The notes: a model not told the origin generated them from the letters alone. 64,000 nucleotides of DNA from Cupriavidus sp. WKF15 (GCF_029278605.1 NZ_CP119574.1:1-64000), one strand, 5' to 3'. Shown: positions 26,507 to 35,897, counted from the stretch's first letter. Made by a program: numbers and translations.

Positions 26507-27250
26507 ATGTCGACGTCGATTGTTTCCCCCAACGTCGCCGGCCCTCAACGCCAGGCAACGCCTGAGCCGGTTGCTGAGCCGGGTGTGGAAGACCGCGTCT
26601 ATGCGGCCATCAGCGCCGCGTTGCTGGGCGGCAAGCTGCGCCCCGGCATGCCGCTGCGCGAGCGCAGCCTCGCGGAAGCCTTCCACTGCACTCGCGGTGC
26701 GGTGCGCAAGGTGCTGGCGCGGCTGGGCGCCGAGGGCAAGCTGGACCTGGAGCCCAATCGGGGCGCCTACGTGCCGCGGCCCTCGGTGGAGGACATCCGG
26801 CAGGTCTATTGCGCTCGCCGCGCTGTCGAGGCAGGCATCGTGGCAACGCTGTGCGGTCGTCTTACCGACGCGCAGTTTGCCCGGTTGTGGCAGCACGTAG
26901 AGGCGGAGGAGGCGGCGCTGCACGCGCATCGCCGCGAGGAATCGATCCCCCTTGCCGGTGGCTTCCACGCGCTGCTCGCCGAAATGGTTGACAGCGCCGA
27001 CCTGCTGGCATTCGTGCGGCGGCTGATCACCAAGACCGAGCTCTACAAAGCGCTCTATGATCCTGCGGAATTCATCGGATGCGCGCCGATCGAGCATCGT
27101 GAGCTGGTCGAGGCGCTGCGGACCGGGAGCGTGCAGGTCACCATCGACATGATGAGCGCGCACCTCCACGACATCGAAAGGCGAGTCGTCGAGCAAGCGC
27201 AGCGCGCCGAGGAAGTTCCCGACGTGAAGGCAATCTTCGCCGGCGGCTAG
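26507..27250 (+). CDS. GntR-family regulator (FCD/FadR-type)
   Basis: A 247-residue protein. The N-terminal winged helix reads VYAAISAALLGGKLRPGMPL, RSLAEAFHCTRGAVRKVLAR and LEPNRGAYVPRPSVEDIRQV, followed by a helical FCD ligand-binding domain. The metal-binding histidines expected in FCD domains are seen in HALLAEMVD and in SAHLHDIERR near the end. The ATG at 26507 gives the normal start. The gene faces away from the two-component system, and its 5' region carries a clear inverted repeat, suggesting autoregulation and control of the neighbouring genes. Confidence 0.9.
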   Translation: MSTSIVSPNVAGPQRQATPEPVAEPGVEDRVYAAISAALLGGKLRPGMPLRERSLAEAFHCTRGAVRKVLARLGAEGKLDLEPNRGAYVPRPSVEDIRQVYCARRAVEAGIVATLCGRLTDAQFARLWQHVEAEEAALHAHRREESIPLAGGFHALLAEMVDSADLLAFVRRLITKTELYKALYDPAEFIGCAPIEHRELVEALRTGSVQVTIDMMSAHLHDIERRVVEQAQRAEEVPDVKAIFAGG

Positions 27251-27842
27251 ATGAATGCCCCGGCCACGTTCTCGATGGCACAGGGTTCGGTGCGGAGGTT
27301 CGGTGCGGAGGTAGCGCCGCCGTCGGCCAGATTCCGTCATCCGTCCATGCACCGGTGGTCGGCTGCATCGGCCGAACGCGGTTATCCGCTTCGAAATGGC
27401 CGAAGGCCGTAGCCGACCCTGAACTGCCCTTCAACTCGGGGCTGCCCCTACGGCTGCTTCCGTGGTCAAACGGTCGTACGTGAGGGCACGTCAGCCAAAG
27501 GCGCACAAGGAGCTCAACGGGAAACTTAAGCGATCGCGCCGACTGTGTAACTCCGCTGTGCGCATGGATCGGAAGTGCCCGCAAAGAGCGAAGAGAACAC
27601 TGCGCGCCGTTCTCCCGATTGCTGTCATTTCGCCCTTGACCGATCTGAAGGGTGGAATACGCAAATGACGCTGGTGCTCCTGCTGAATTTGAATGGCCGC
27701 CCGGTCCTCTGGCTAGCCGACTGACACCGAGCAGCGACTAATGCGGCTGATGGGCCGCATGCCGCCGGGTGCCTGCGGGCCTGAAGTGCTGCTGGCGTTG
27801 CACGCGGTCCTTGGCTTTCGTTGACGTGAATCAGGTATTCAA
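27251..27842. other. Intergenic region upstream of the IS element
   Basis: No gene is recognised. A perfect tandem duplication of the 13-mer GGTTCGGTGCGGA occupies 27284-27309. The rest is degenerate sequence with small frames on both strands. The right end was joined to the region at 29042 before the IS element inserted. Confidence 0.45.
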
Positions 27843-27846
27843 TTAG

Positions 27847-29037
27847 GGATGCTCTGCACAAACGCGAATCGAGTGTGCTTGGCCGTTTAACAGGAAGCTG
27901 AATGCGCCACGACGCCAACCTGTCAGCCCGGGGCGAAGCTGTCTGGCACGCGCGGAGCAGCACTCGCGGGCTACGCGCGAGGCATCGGCATGAGCCTGAA
28001 ACGCGCTCATGCCTCAGCAGCCAGCAGTTTGCCGCGCGCCATCCACAAGTTGGACAGCGCGAACAAGGTCATGACTTGCGCGGTGTTCTTCCTCAGCCCT
28101 CGATAGCGGACCTTGGTGTAGCCGAACTGCCGCTTGATGACCCGGAACGGATGCTCGACCTTGGCCCGGATGCCCGCCTTGATTCGCTCGACTTGATCGA
28201 CGAGCGCGCCAAGCGGTTTGCTTTGGTCCAGAACGCGACGTTTGCCTGGCTTCATCGCCACGTGCCAGTTCACGTCCGCCCGCGCGTCAGGACGCTTCTC
28301 CACGCCCTGATAACCCGCATCGCCAAACGCGTCGGTTTCCTCGCCATGCAGCAGGCTGTTGGCCTCAACCACGTCGTTGATGTTGCCAGCCGTGCCCCGC
28401 ACCGTGTGCACCAGCCCGCTTTCGGCGTCCACGCCAATGTGCGCTTTCATGCCGAAATACCACTGGTTTCCTTTCTTACTCTGGTGCATCTCCGGGTCGC
28501 GTTCGCCCGACGCATTCTTGGTCGAACTCGGTGCGCTGATCAGCGTCGCGTCCACCACCGTGCCCGCGCGCAGCATCAATCCCTTGTCGCGAAGGATGTC
28601 GTTTACCAGCGCGAGAATCTGAGCGGCCAGCTTGTGCCTCTCCAGCAGGTGACGGAACCGCAGGATGGTGCTCTCGTCGGGCAGCCTCACCGTCCAGTTG
28701 TCCAGCCCGGCGAACTCCCGATACAGCGGCACGTCGTGCAGCGCTTCTTCCATCGCCGGGTCCGACAGGCCGAACCATTGTTGAAGAAAGTGGATGCGCA
28801 GCATTGCCTCGACCGCGAACGGGGGACGGCCGCGCTTGCCCTCCGGGGCGTACGGAGCGATCAGCATCACCAGATCGGCCCACGGCACCACGCGGTTCAT
28901 CTCGTCCAGAAATTCGCGCTTGCGGGTGCGCTTGGTCGACAAGTTCAGTCCAAGGTCAGTTTGCTTCATGCGCTACATGCTCGCTGGCTCGACGATTCAT
29001 TGCAAGCACATCCGCCGGCTAATTGTGCAGAGCATCC
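27847..29037 (-). mobile_element. Complete IS5-family insertion sequence (1191 bp)
   Basis: The ends are exact inverted repeats for at least 15 bases (GGATGCTCTGCACAA at 27847 and its complement ending at 29037). They are flanked by identical TTAG at 27843-27846 and 29038-29041, which fits the YTAR target duplication of IS5-family elements. It encodes one full-length transposase. Intact ends and target duplication indicate a recent, potentially active insertion, 87 bases upstream of the gene at 29124. Confidence 0.92.
28007..28969 (-). CDS. IS5-family transposase
   Basis: A 320-residue DDE transposase. It starts MKQTDLGLNLSTKRTRKREF, contains FLQQWFGLSDPAMEEALHD and the first catalytic Asp in GTVVDATLISAPSST. 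The second Asp is in AFGDAGYQGVEKR, and the C-terminal YREK-like region with catalytic Glu is in KVEHPFRVIKRQFGYTKVRY. Length is normal and no frameshift is present. It is contained in the element 27847-29037. Confidence 0.94.
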   Translation of the reverse strand: MKQTDLGLNLSTKRTRKREFLDEMNRVVPWADLVMLIAPYAPEGKRGRPPFAVEAMLRIHFLQQWFGLSDPAMEEALHDVPLYREFAGLDNWTVRLPDESTILRFRHLLERHKLAAQILALVNDILRDKGLMLRAGTVVDATLISAPSSTKNASGERDPEMHQSKKGNQWYFGMKAHIGVDAESGLVHTVRGTAGNINDVVEANSLLHGEETDAFGDAGYQGVEKRPDARADVNWHVAMKPGKRRVLDQSKPLGALVDQVERIKAGIRAKVEHPFRVIKRQFGYTKVRYRGLRKNTAQVMTLFALSNLWMARGKLLAAEA

Positions 29038-29123
29038 TTAGCTGTTGCCCTTGAATATAAGCGCGGCATCGCCGCCCATGAAGATCCGCTCCATAAGACA
29101 CAAACTCCTCAAGGAGGTAATCA

Positions 29124-29909
29124 ATGGCTTCCCTTATCAGATCTGCCATGCTTGGTCTCGCCTTCTGTACCGCCCTACCTGCCGCCCTTGCCCAGGGCCC
29201 CGGCCCCGCAGGCCCGGGCATGGGTCACGGCGTGGGCATGGGTCCGGCCGCGGGCGCCAGCGGCCCGTCCGCGATGCCAATGGGGTCGGGCGGGCGTCAG
29301 CATGGGCCCTATGCCGGCATAGAGATGCTGACACCGGACGAACGCACCGACTTTTGTGGGCGGATGCGTGCCAGCCGGACGTCCGCAGAGCGGCAGCAGA
29401 TCAGCACGCAGATGCATGAACTGATGCAAGCCCGTGCGCAGGAGCGCGGCGTGACGCTGTCTGAAGGTCACCATATGGGCACAGGAATGGACTGCCAGCC
29501 GCGCACGGCCGCACCGGCTCGGGCTGCGCCGGCTGCCCCCGCAGAAACCACTGCTGCCGCCCCCACGGACGGCGTCCCACCGGTCCGCCATGTGGGCGAA
29601 ATCGCCTACCAGACCGGCGGCGTCGGCGTAGACGAGGTAGCAGCGATGCGGCGCACCGCGTCTGAATACAACCTGAGGCTGACGTTTTCGGGACGCGGGG
29701 GCGAGTCCCTGGCCGGCGTGAACACCAGCATCCTCGGCGCCAAGGGGCAGGAAGTCTTCTCTGCCGTATCGGACGGCCCCCTCCTGTATGTGAGGATGCC
29801 GCCTGGCGCATACCGGGTCGTTGTGACCGCCGACGGCGTGGAAAAGAAGACCTCGGTGACAGTGCCCAGGCGAGGCGCCGTCAGCCGTTCGTTCAACTGG
29901 CCGTCGTGA
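29124..29909 (+). CDS. Secreted protein with C-terminal carboxypeptidase-regulatory-like domain
   Basis: A 261-residue protein with signal peptide (LIRSAMLGLAFCTALPAALA). A Gly/Met/Pro-rich low-complexity segment (residues 25-60, many GMG/GPAG repeats) and a helical segment follow. An Ala/Pro linker (RAAPAAPAETTAAAP) leads to a C-terminal beta domain (residues about 150-261, with GESLAGVNTSILGAKGQEVF and MPPGAYRVVVTADGVEKKT) resembling CarboxypepD_reg/transthyretin-like folds. The ribosome binding site AGGAGG is strong. The domain probably binds protein or sugar in the periplasm; function unknown. The IS5 element lies directly upstream and may have cut its native promoter. Confidence 0.75.
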   Translation: MASLIRSAMLGLAFCTALPAALAQGPGPAGPGMGHGVGMGPAAGASGPSAMPMGSGGRQHGPYAGIEMLTPDERTDFCGRMRASRTSAERQQISTQMHELMQARAQERGVTLSEGHHMGTGMDCQPRTAAPARAAPAAPAETTAAAPTDGVPPVRHVGEIAYQTGGVGVDEVAAMRRTASEYNLRLTFSGRGGESLAGVNTSILGAKGQEVFSAVSDGPLLYVRMPPGAYRVVVTADGVEKKTSVTVPRRGAVSRSFNWPS

Positions 29910-29975
29910 GCACTGACGCGCCGGCGCTCTCGATGGTGAGCGGCGGCGTCTACGTCATGACATGGATCAATCCGT

Positions 29976-30000
29976 GCTCCCATGGGGCAGCTATTTTTTT
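29976..30000 (+). terminator. Probable intrinsic terminator
   Basis: A stem GCTCCCA/TGGGGCAGC with a small asymmetry is followed directly by TA and seven T. It lies 67 bases after the secreted-protein stop and before the SulP gene. Confidence 0.55.
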
Positions 30001-30099
30001 CTTGTGGGCCTTTCGGCAAGGGGCCCGATTGTCTCGGGAAGCGGCTCGGCTCGATCTTAGTCGTACCGGGCCCAGGGGCATCGTATAAGGAGAGGCGCC

Positions 30100-31908
30100 A
30101 TGGGCAGGAACGCTTTGGGGGCCGGGGAACCGGCGGATGGCGGGCGCAATGAATGCGATGGGGACGGCAGGACCGTCGACAACGGGACTGGGGAGACCCA
30201 CGACTGGCGCGCCGTGTTTCCCCCGGCCCGCTGGCTGCCCGCCTACCAGGCGCAGTGGTTGCGGCACGACGTGATTGCCGGGGTGACGCTGGCCGCCTAC
30301 GGCATTCCCGTCTCCCTCGCCTACGCGTCCCTTGCCGGATTGCCGCCGCAGTATGGGATCTATTGCTACCTGGTCGGCGGCCTCGCCTACGCGCTCTTTG
30401 GCTCGTCGCGCCAGCTTGCTATCGGACCGACTTCAGCGATCTCGATGCTGGTGGGCGTCACTGTGGCGGGCATGGCGGGGGGCGATCCGGCGCGCTGGAC
30501 ATCCATCGCGGCGCTGACGGCGTTGCTGATCGCGGCCATGTGCGTGGTGGCGTGGCTGCTGCGGCTGAGTTCGCTGGTGAACTTCATCAGCGAGACAATC
30601 CTGCTCGGCTTCAAGGCCGGCGCGGCGCTGACCATTGCACTGACGCAGCTTCCCAAGCTGTTCGGGGTCAAGGGCGGCGGCGAGTCCTTCTTCGAGCGGA
30701 TTTCCATCCTCGCCGGCCAGATTCCCGACACCAACCTGGCCGTTCTCGCCTTCGGATTGGTGGCGCTGGCCGTGCTTTTGATGGGCGAGAAGTTCCTGCC
30801 AGGGCGCCCCGTGGCGCTGCTCGTGGTGGTGGTTTCCATCATCGTGCTGTCGGTGACACCGCTGGGCGCGCTGGGCTTCAAGGTGGTCGGTGCGCTGCCG
30901 CAGGGGCTGCCGGCGTTCCGCCTGCCGGGCCTGCAGCCGAGCGACGTGGACGGAGTGATTCCGCTGGCGTTCGCGTGCCTGCTGCTGTCCTACGTGGAGA
31001 GCGTGTCGGCGGCGCGCGCGCTGGCACAGTCGCACGGCGACGAGGTTGACCCGCGCCAGGAACTGCTGGGCCTCGGGATGGCGAACCTGGCCGCCGGCCT
31101 GTTCCAGGCCTATCCGGTGGCGGGTGGCCTCTCGCAGTCGTCGGTAAACGACAAGGCCGGCGCCCGCTCGCCGCTCGCGCTGGTGTTCGCCTCGGTGACG
31201 ATCGGCCTGTGCCTGATGTTCCTGACCCGTCTGCTCGCCAATCTGCCGAACGTGGTGCTGGCCGCGATCGTGCTGGTGGCAGTCAAGGGGCTGATCAACC
31301 TCAGCGAACTGCGCCATGTCTGGCGTGTGAGCCGGTTCGAGTTCACGGTGTCGATGGTCGCGTTCGCTGCCGTGCTGCTGCTAGGGATCCTGAAGGGGGT
31401 GATCGTGGCGGTCCTCGTGTCGATGCTCCTGCTGATCCGTCGCGCCGCCCATCCGCACGTGGCCATCCTTGGCCGTATTCCCGGCACGCGCATCTTCTCC
31501 GACATGGAGCGCCACCCGGACAACCAGCCCGTTGCGGGTGTGATGATCTTCCGGCCCGAGGCGTCGCTGCTCTATTTCAACGCGGAACATATTCGCGCAG
31601 CCATCCGGGCGCGGGTTCGGGCTGGCACCGGCGCGGTGCGGTTGGTGATCTGCGATCTCTCCCTCAGTCCTGTGGTCGACCTGGCGGGTGCACGCATGCT
31701 GTTGGCCCTGCATGAGGAACTGCAGACGGCCAGCGCCATGCTGCGCGTTGTCGGTGCACATGCCGCCGCGCGCGACATGCTGCGCGCCGAAGGGATGGAG
31801 GAGCAGTTGGGTCGTCTCGAGCGCCACCTGACGGTGGCTGACGCGGTCGATGCTTTCCAGGACAGCGCACGTGCAGCCACCGGCGGCAATGTGACGGCTG
31901 CCGCATAG
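30100..31908 (+). CDS. SulP-family anion transporter with STAS domain
   Basis: A 602-residue SulP protein. A hydrophilic N-terminal 45 residues is followed by about 10-12 membrane helices, including the family signature GVTLAAYGIPVSLAYASLAG and YCYLVGGLAYALFGSSRQLA, with ESVSAARALAQSHGDEVDPR in the second half. A C-terminal STAS domain occupies residues about 460-585 (GVMIFRPEASLLYFNAEHIR, LVICDLSLSPVVDLAGARML). SulP proteins carry sulfate, bicarbonate or dicarboxylates in symport with H+ or Na+. A clear AAGGAGAGG site precedes the ATG. It is followed 39 bases later by DUF2252. Confidence 0.9.
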   Translation: MGRNALGAGEPADGGRNECDGDGRTVDNGTGETHDWRAVFPPARWLPAYQAQWLRHDVIAGVTLAAYGIPVSLAYASLAGLPPQYGIYCYLVGGLAYALFGSSRQLAIGPTSAISMLVGVTVAGMAGGDPARWTSIAALTALLIAAMCVVAWLLRLSSLVNFISETILLGFKAGAALTIALTQLPKLFGVKGGGESFFERISILAGQIPDTNLAVLAFGLVALAVLLMGEKFLPGRPVALLVVVVSIIVLSVTPLGALGFKVVGALPQGLPAFRLPGLQPSDVDGVIPLAFACLLLSYVESVSAARALAQSHGDEVDPRQELLGLGMANLAAGLFQAYPVAGGLSQSSVNDKAGARSPLALVFASVTIGLCLMFLTRLLANLPNVVLAAIVLVAVKGLINLSELRHVWRVSRFEFTVSMVAFAAVLLLGILKGVIVAVLVSMLLLIRRAAHPHVAILGRIPGTRIFSDMERHPDNQPVAGVMIFRPEASLLYFNAEHIRAAIRARVRAGTGAVRLVICDLSLSPVVDLAGARMLLALHEELQTASAMLRVVGAHAAARDMLRAEGMEEQLGRLERHLTVADAVDAFQDSARAATGGNVTAAA

Positions 31909-31947
31909 CAGGGCGATGCCGGGAGTCATTCAATACAAGGACCAGCC

Positions 31948-33375
31948 ATGAACAAAGCAGACAAACGCATTCACAGCCTGGATTACAGCAAGAGCCCAAC
32001 GGAGCCCTACCTGACCGCCGACGAACGCGCCGCCAAGGGGCGGGTGCTGCGCGACGCGGTGCCACGCGCCTCGCAAGCCGGATGGACGCCGGCGCCCGAC
32101 CGCCGTGATCCGGTGACGCTTCTGGAAGAATCGAATTCAGGCCGGATGATGCAATTAGTGCCGATTCGCTTCGGCCGCATGTCGGCCTCGCCCTTCGCCT
32201 TCTACCGAGGCGCAGCGGCGATCATGGCGGCGGATCTGGCCACCACGCCCACGAGCGGCATCCTGGTGCAAGCCTGCGGGGACGCGCACCTGATGAACTT
32301 CGGCGGCTTCGCCACGCCGGAGCGCAATGTGATCTTCGACATCAACGACCTCGACGAGACGCTGCCAGCACCCTTCGAGTGGGACCTGAAGCGGCTGGCG
32401 GCCAGCATCGTGATCGCGGCGGACCATCTCGCGCTGCCCAAGAGCGATGCGGCCCGCGTGGTGACCGACGCCGTGCGCGAGTACCGCGAGCGGGTGCACA
32501 ACTACGGCTGGATGCGCGCGCTCGACGTCTGGTACGACCGCATCGACCTGCAGAAGTACGAAGACCGCTCGGGCGACCCCGACATTGTCGCGGCGGCGCG
32601 CAAACGACTGGCCGAGCGCATCGAGGCGGAACGGCACAAGTCCGTGCCCGATCACCTGTATCCCAAGCTCGTCTCGGAAGAGGGCGAGAGGCCCAGGATC
32701 AAGGATGAGCCGCCGCTGATCTTCCATCCGTCAGTGGAACTCGCCCCCGGGCTGACGTCGGGCTACGATGAAGCTATTCGGTCATACCGCGAGAGCCTGG
32801 CAGAACATACGCGGGTATTGTTCGACCGCTTCCACTTCTTCGACATGGCCATCAAGGTGGTCGGCGTCGGTAGCGTCGGCACGATGTGCGGCGTGGGGCT
32901 GTTCATGGCCGCGGACAACGACCCGCTGTTCCTGCAGGTGAAGGAGGCGCGGGCGTCGGTGCTGGAGCCGTATGCCGGCAAGAGCGTGTATCCCAACCAT
33001 GGGCAGCGCGTGATCGTCGGCCAGCGGCTGATGCAGTCGGCCAGCGATGTGTTCCTGGGCTGGACCCGCGGCAAGAACGGGCGCGACTTCTATATCCGCC
33101 AGTTGCGCGATATGAAGATGTCCGCCGTGATCGAGGACTGGGATGCCGGTATGCTGAGGCAGTACGGCCGGATGTGCGCGCACGCGCTGGCCCGCGCGCA
33201 CGCGCGGTCGGGCGACGCCGCTATGATCGCGGGGTACCTGGGCTCCGGGCAGACCTTTGACGATGCGATCTGCGAGTTCGCGACCGAATACTGCTCGCAG
33301 AACCGGAGCGATTTCCGGGCCTTCATCGCCGCGATCCGCGAGGGGCGCATCGAGGCGAAGATCGAGGAGATTTAG
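31948..33375 (+). CDS. DUF2252 family protein
   Basis: A 475-residue member of DUF2252, a kinase-like (APH-related) family of unknown substrate. The hallmark segments are visible: MSASPFAFYRGAAAIMAADL, CGDAHLMNFGGFATPERNVI, FDINDLDETLPAPFEWDLKR, VGVGSVGTMCGVGLFM and QLRDMKMSAVIED. The GDAHLMNFG and FDINDLDE motifs correspond to the catalytic loop and metal-binding residues of the APH fold, suggesting a small-molecule kinase. It is co-directional with and close to the SulP gene (39 bases), probably one operon. Confidence 0.9.
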   Translation: MNKADKRIHSLDYSKSPTEPYLTADERAAKGRVLRDAVPRASQAGWTPAPDRRDPVTLLEESNSGRMMQLVPIRFGRMSASPFAFYRGAAAIMAADLATTPTSGILVQACGDAHLMNFGGFATPERNVIFDINDLDETLPAPFEWDLKRLAASIVIAADHLALPKSDAARVVTDAVREYRERVHNYGWMRALDVWYDRIDLQKYEDRSGDPDIVAAARKRLAERIEAERHKSVPDHLYPKLVSEEGERPRIKDEPPLIFHPSVELAPGLTSGYDEAIRSYRESLAEHTRVLFDRFHFFDMAIKVVGVGSVGTMCGVGLFMAADNDPLFLQVKEARASVLEPYAGKSVYPNHGQRVIVGQRLMQSASDVFLGWTRGKNGRDFYIRQLRDMKMSAVIEDWDAGMLRQYGRMCAHALARAHARSGDAAMIAGYLGSGQTFDDAICEFATEYCSQNRSDFRAFIAAIREGRIEAKIEEI

Positions 33376-33406
33376 GCAGACCAGCGGCCGACGGCGGGCG
33401 TCTGCC

Positions 33407-34321
33407 TCATGGATCTAACCACTGGTATTGGAGCGTCAGCGTGAGCGCCTTGTAGTCGCCCCCCGCGCGGGTCATGAATCCCTTTGACGCCCCAAGCTTG
33501 GCCGACCACCCCGCCGCCATTGGCACCGATAGCGTGATGCCATAACGCGAGTTCTGCTGCCGGTCGGCGTTGGCGATGCCATTCACCGAGGTGTTGCCGC
33601 CGGTGTAGAAGCCAACATCGGTCGCAATCCACAAGGCAGGCCGAAACTGATAGCCAGCGTGCAACTGGAATACCCAGAGGGGCGATTGTGAACGCCGGTT
33701 GCTGCCGAGGAAATCCGGGTTGTCGCCAAAGAACCACACGCCCGCGGAAACCTCTGCAAACCAGTTGCGCAAGGGCTGCGACAATCCGATTTCCGGCTTG
33801 ACGGCCCAACGATTGGCACCAATGTTGATCAGGTGGTTCGCATTGAATTGCCCGGTTGGTGCAATGACTGTCACGCTTCCGCCCAGCGTGGTAGCAGGTG
33901 TCCTTTTCAGGAAATCAGCCGGTTTCAGTGCGGAGCCGCCCAGGAAATTGACGGCCAGTCGCATACGGGTGTCGCCAATTCCTGCTCGATGGACCGAGTT
34001 CGGTGCATCGAACACGTTTCCACCGACATCGGCGCTCGCAAACGGCATGAAAATGCCAATCGATGCCGTTCGTCCAAAGAGGTCAAACGCGCGCACGTAG
34101 CCCGCCCCATAGATGGATATTCTGGCTCGCACATCCGAGATAGGCAGGGACGGGTCGGTCAGCACATCGCCAGTCAGTAACGAATAGGTGGCGGCGAGGA
34201 AGTTGGCGCCAACAGGCAAGGCGGAATAGGCGCGAGGTTCCAACTCCTGCGCGTGGGCGACCGTCAGAGCCCAGGGAGCAAGCCAAATCCACCAGGTAAA
34301 GGTACGCTCACGTGCTGGCAT
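33407..34321 (-). CDS. Outer-membrane Phenol_MetA_deg-like channel protein
   Basis: About 304 residues from the preferred ATG at 34321. The signal peptide FTWWIWLAPWALTVAHAQ precedes the start ELEPRAYSALPVGANFLAATY, which is characteristic of the MetA-pathway phenol-degradation/transporter beta-barrel family. Alternating amphipathic strands run to the aromatic C-terminus (LQYQWLDP). Such proteins are presumed outer-membrane channels for hydrophobic compounds. The start 34321 is chosen because GAAGG stands seven bases upstream; 34327 and 34354 are alternatives. No obvious substrate partner is adjacent. Confidence 0.78.
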   Translation of the reverse strand: MPARERTFTWWIWLAPWALTVAHAQELEPRAYSALPVGANFLAATYSLLTGDVLTDPSLPISDVRARISIYGAGYVRAFDLFGRTASIGIFMPFASADVGGNVFDAPNSVHRAGIGDTRMRLAVNFLGGSALKPADFLKRTPATTLGGSVTVIAPTGQFNANHLINIGANRWAVKPEIGLSQPLRNWFAEVSAGVWFFGDNPDFLGSNRRSQSPLWVFQLHAGYQFRPALWIATDVGFYTGGNTSVNGIANADRQQNSRYGITLSVPMAAGWSAKLGASKGFMTRAGGDYKALTLTLQYQWLDP

Positions 34322-34601
34322 GACCATGCCTTCGATCCCGTTGAGCCTACACACGATTATGGATGAGACCGAAAGGCGTGCTTCCCGAATGTGCTCGATC
34401 TTGTCCTAAAGACCACAGAATTGCCCCTTTTAACCACGCTCCCGAGAGCGGATTTTTGCACTGCCGCAACAACACATGCTCCAAGTCCCAGCACGGCGTA
34501 TCGCAATAGCTTGGGGAGTTGCTCTTGATCAAGTGGCACCGTCTGAGTGCTGATATCAATAAGTTCAAACGGCATGCTCGTGTCGGCAGGGCTATAGCTG
34601 T

Positions 34602-34949
34602 GTGGGGTTGCCCCGTTTCATCGGACAGATTCGCATTGGAATCCAGGCCAAGCGGAAAGGACTGAACGAGTATGGCACGCTGGCGGAACGCTACGTGCGC
34701 GAATTCGATACCAAGTGGCTGCGTGGCGGCGCATCGGCCGACGAACCGTTGGTCGGCAGCAGCGACATTCAGTCGCTTGCTGATTTGGGCAATAGCTTCG
34801 AAGTGGTGCGGGGCATGCGTCTGGCCCCGATCACCAGGGATGCCATCGTGCAACTTGCGGCGGCCGTACTGATTCCGGTTATGCCATTGGCACTGACCAT
34901 GATGCCCCTTGAGGAACTGCTGAAACGCCTATTCGGGCTCTTGTTCTAG
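34602..34949 (+). pseudogene. C-terminal remnant of a multi-pass membrane protein
   Basis: The frame reads MGLPRFIGQIRIG joined to AKRKGLNEYGTLAERYVREF, DTKWLRGG, VGSSDIQSLADLGNSFEVVR and MMPLEELLKRLF. The second part matches the conserved C-terminal third of a family of about 350-residue bacterial membrane proteins (EYG..LA..YV..FD.KW.RG; SDIQSLADLGNSFEVV; PLEELL). The first ten residues look like an earlier segment of the same family, so a large internal deletion has probably joined them. No ribosome binding site is evident. I regard it as a dead remnant. Confidence 0.6.
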
Positions 34950-34988
34950 ACCGACATGTTCCGCTCCGGGGCGTCGAGTGCGCGCCAG

Positions 34989-35251
34989 CCAGACCCGCTG
35001 ACGGAGCTTGGGAACCGACGCCACCTTGACCGGCGAGGCAAAGGGGGAGTGGAAGCGTACGCGCAGGAAAAGGGTCCCCTGTCCTACTCATGATCGATAT
35101 TGACTGCTTCAAGCAGTACAACGACCGATATGGCCCCGCCGCAGGCCACAAGGTGCTACCGGAAGTCGCCGCAACCATCAAGCGCACGGTATCGCGACGA
35201 GGAGCCGGCAAAGAGGCCACTCTCGTAAGTCGCGCTGCCACGATGCGTTGA
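34989..35251 (+). pseudogene. GGDEF-domain (diguanylate cyclase) remnant
   Basis: The start of a GGDEF domain is recognisable across three frames. DPLTELGNRRHLDR is followed by EWKRTRRK in another frame, and then LMIDIDCFKQYNDRYGPAAG and HKVLPEVAATIKRTVSR in a third. The sequence stops before any GGDEF signature. At least two frameshifts and a 3' truncation make it non-functional. Confidence 0.65.
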
Positions 35252-35339
35252 CGCCTGTCAACTGACTGAGTTGGCACGCGCCTAGATTCATCAGGAAGCC
35301 AAGCATCGGCCAGTTCCCCGTCTGAGAAAGGATCTCACC

Positions 35340-35887
35340 ATGTCCGAGTCTTCTCCTGATTGCCTGAGCGGGCGGCACCTGTTGCTGTTCGGATCAATCG
35401 TCCATCGGTTCGCACGCTACGAAGTGACCATGGAGGCACTGATGCTGCGGTTTCCGGTGCCAGCTTCGCCGATATCATGCTGCTCACGCGCCGTCTGGAT
35501 TTCGGTGGTCGGCGCGAGGCGCTACTTGATGTGTTGCGCCACCATGGCACGCCGATGGATCAGTTCGATTGCATTTGCGGCTACCCGCTGGTCCCGCATA
35601 CGCACATGCCCTTGTGGCACGACATCGTTCACTCCGCATGGCGCTGCGGCCGGCTTGCGGAGTCCATCCAGCCAAACTGGATATTGAACCTGCCATCGAC
35701 CATCACGGCCGTGACGGATGACCCATATCGGCCCAGCGAGCAGGAGATGACGCGCGATGATCGCGAGTTTACGTACTCCGTTGACGACCTGGAGGATATC
35801 GTGCGACTTCTGGCGGACAACCACGGCGCCATGTCGAAGTACCCGGGCGAAGCAGGCCTGCTTCGGAATGCAGCTAGCCGTCCGTAG
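35340..35887 (+). pseudogene. Conserved hypothetical gene with one-base deletion
   Basis: From the ATG at 35340 (site GAAAGGAT) the frame gives MSESSPDCLSGRHLLLFGSI and VHRFARYEVTMEALML, then shifts. Restoring one G in the GG at about 35450 joins it to SGASFADIMLLTRRLDFGGR and REALLDVLRHHGTPMDQFD, ending near LLADNHGAMSKYPGEAGLL at 35887. The joined product is about 180 residues, hydrophilic, with a conserved-looking NDIVHSAW-type segment (HDIVHSAWRCGR). I do not recognise a named family or function. It could be a pseudogene or contain a sequencing error. Confidence 0.6.
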
Positions 35888-35897
35888 TCTGGATACT

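Noticed and set aside
27902..29041. 379-codon plus-strand frame across the IS element
   Set aside because: Antisense to the transposase gene and contains no motif.
34357..34575. 72-codon minus-strand frame starting MPFELIDISTQTVPLDQEQL
   Set aside because: It looks slightly protein-like with one hydrophobic stretch, but has no clear ribosome binding site, no family match and sits among remnants; too weak to annotate.
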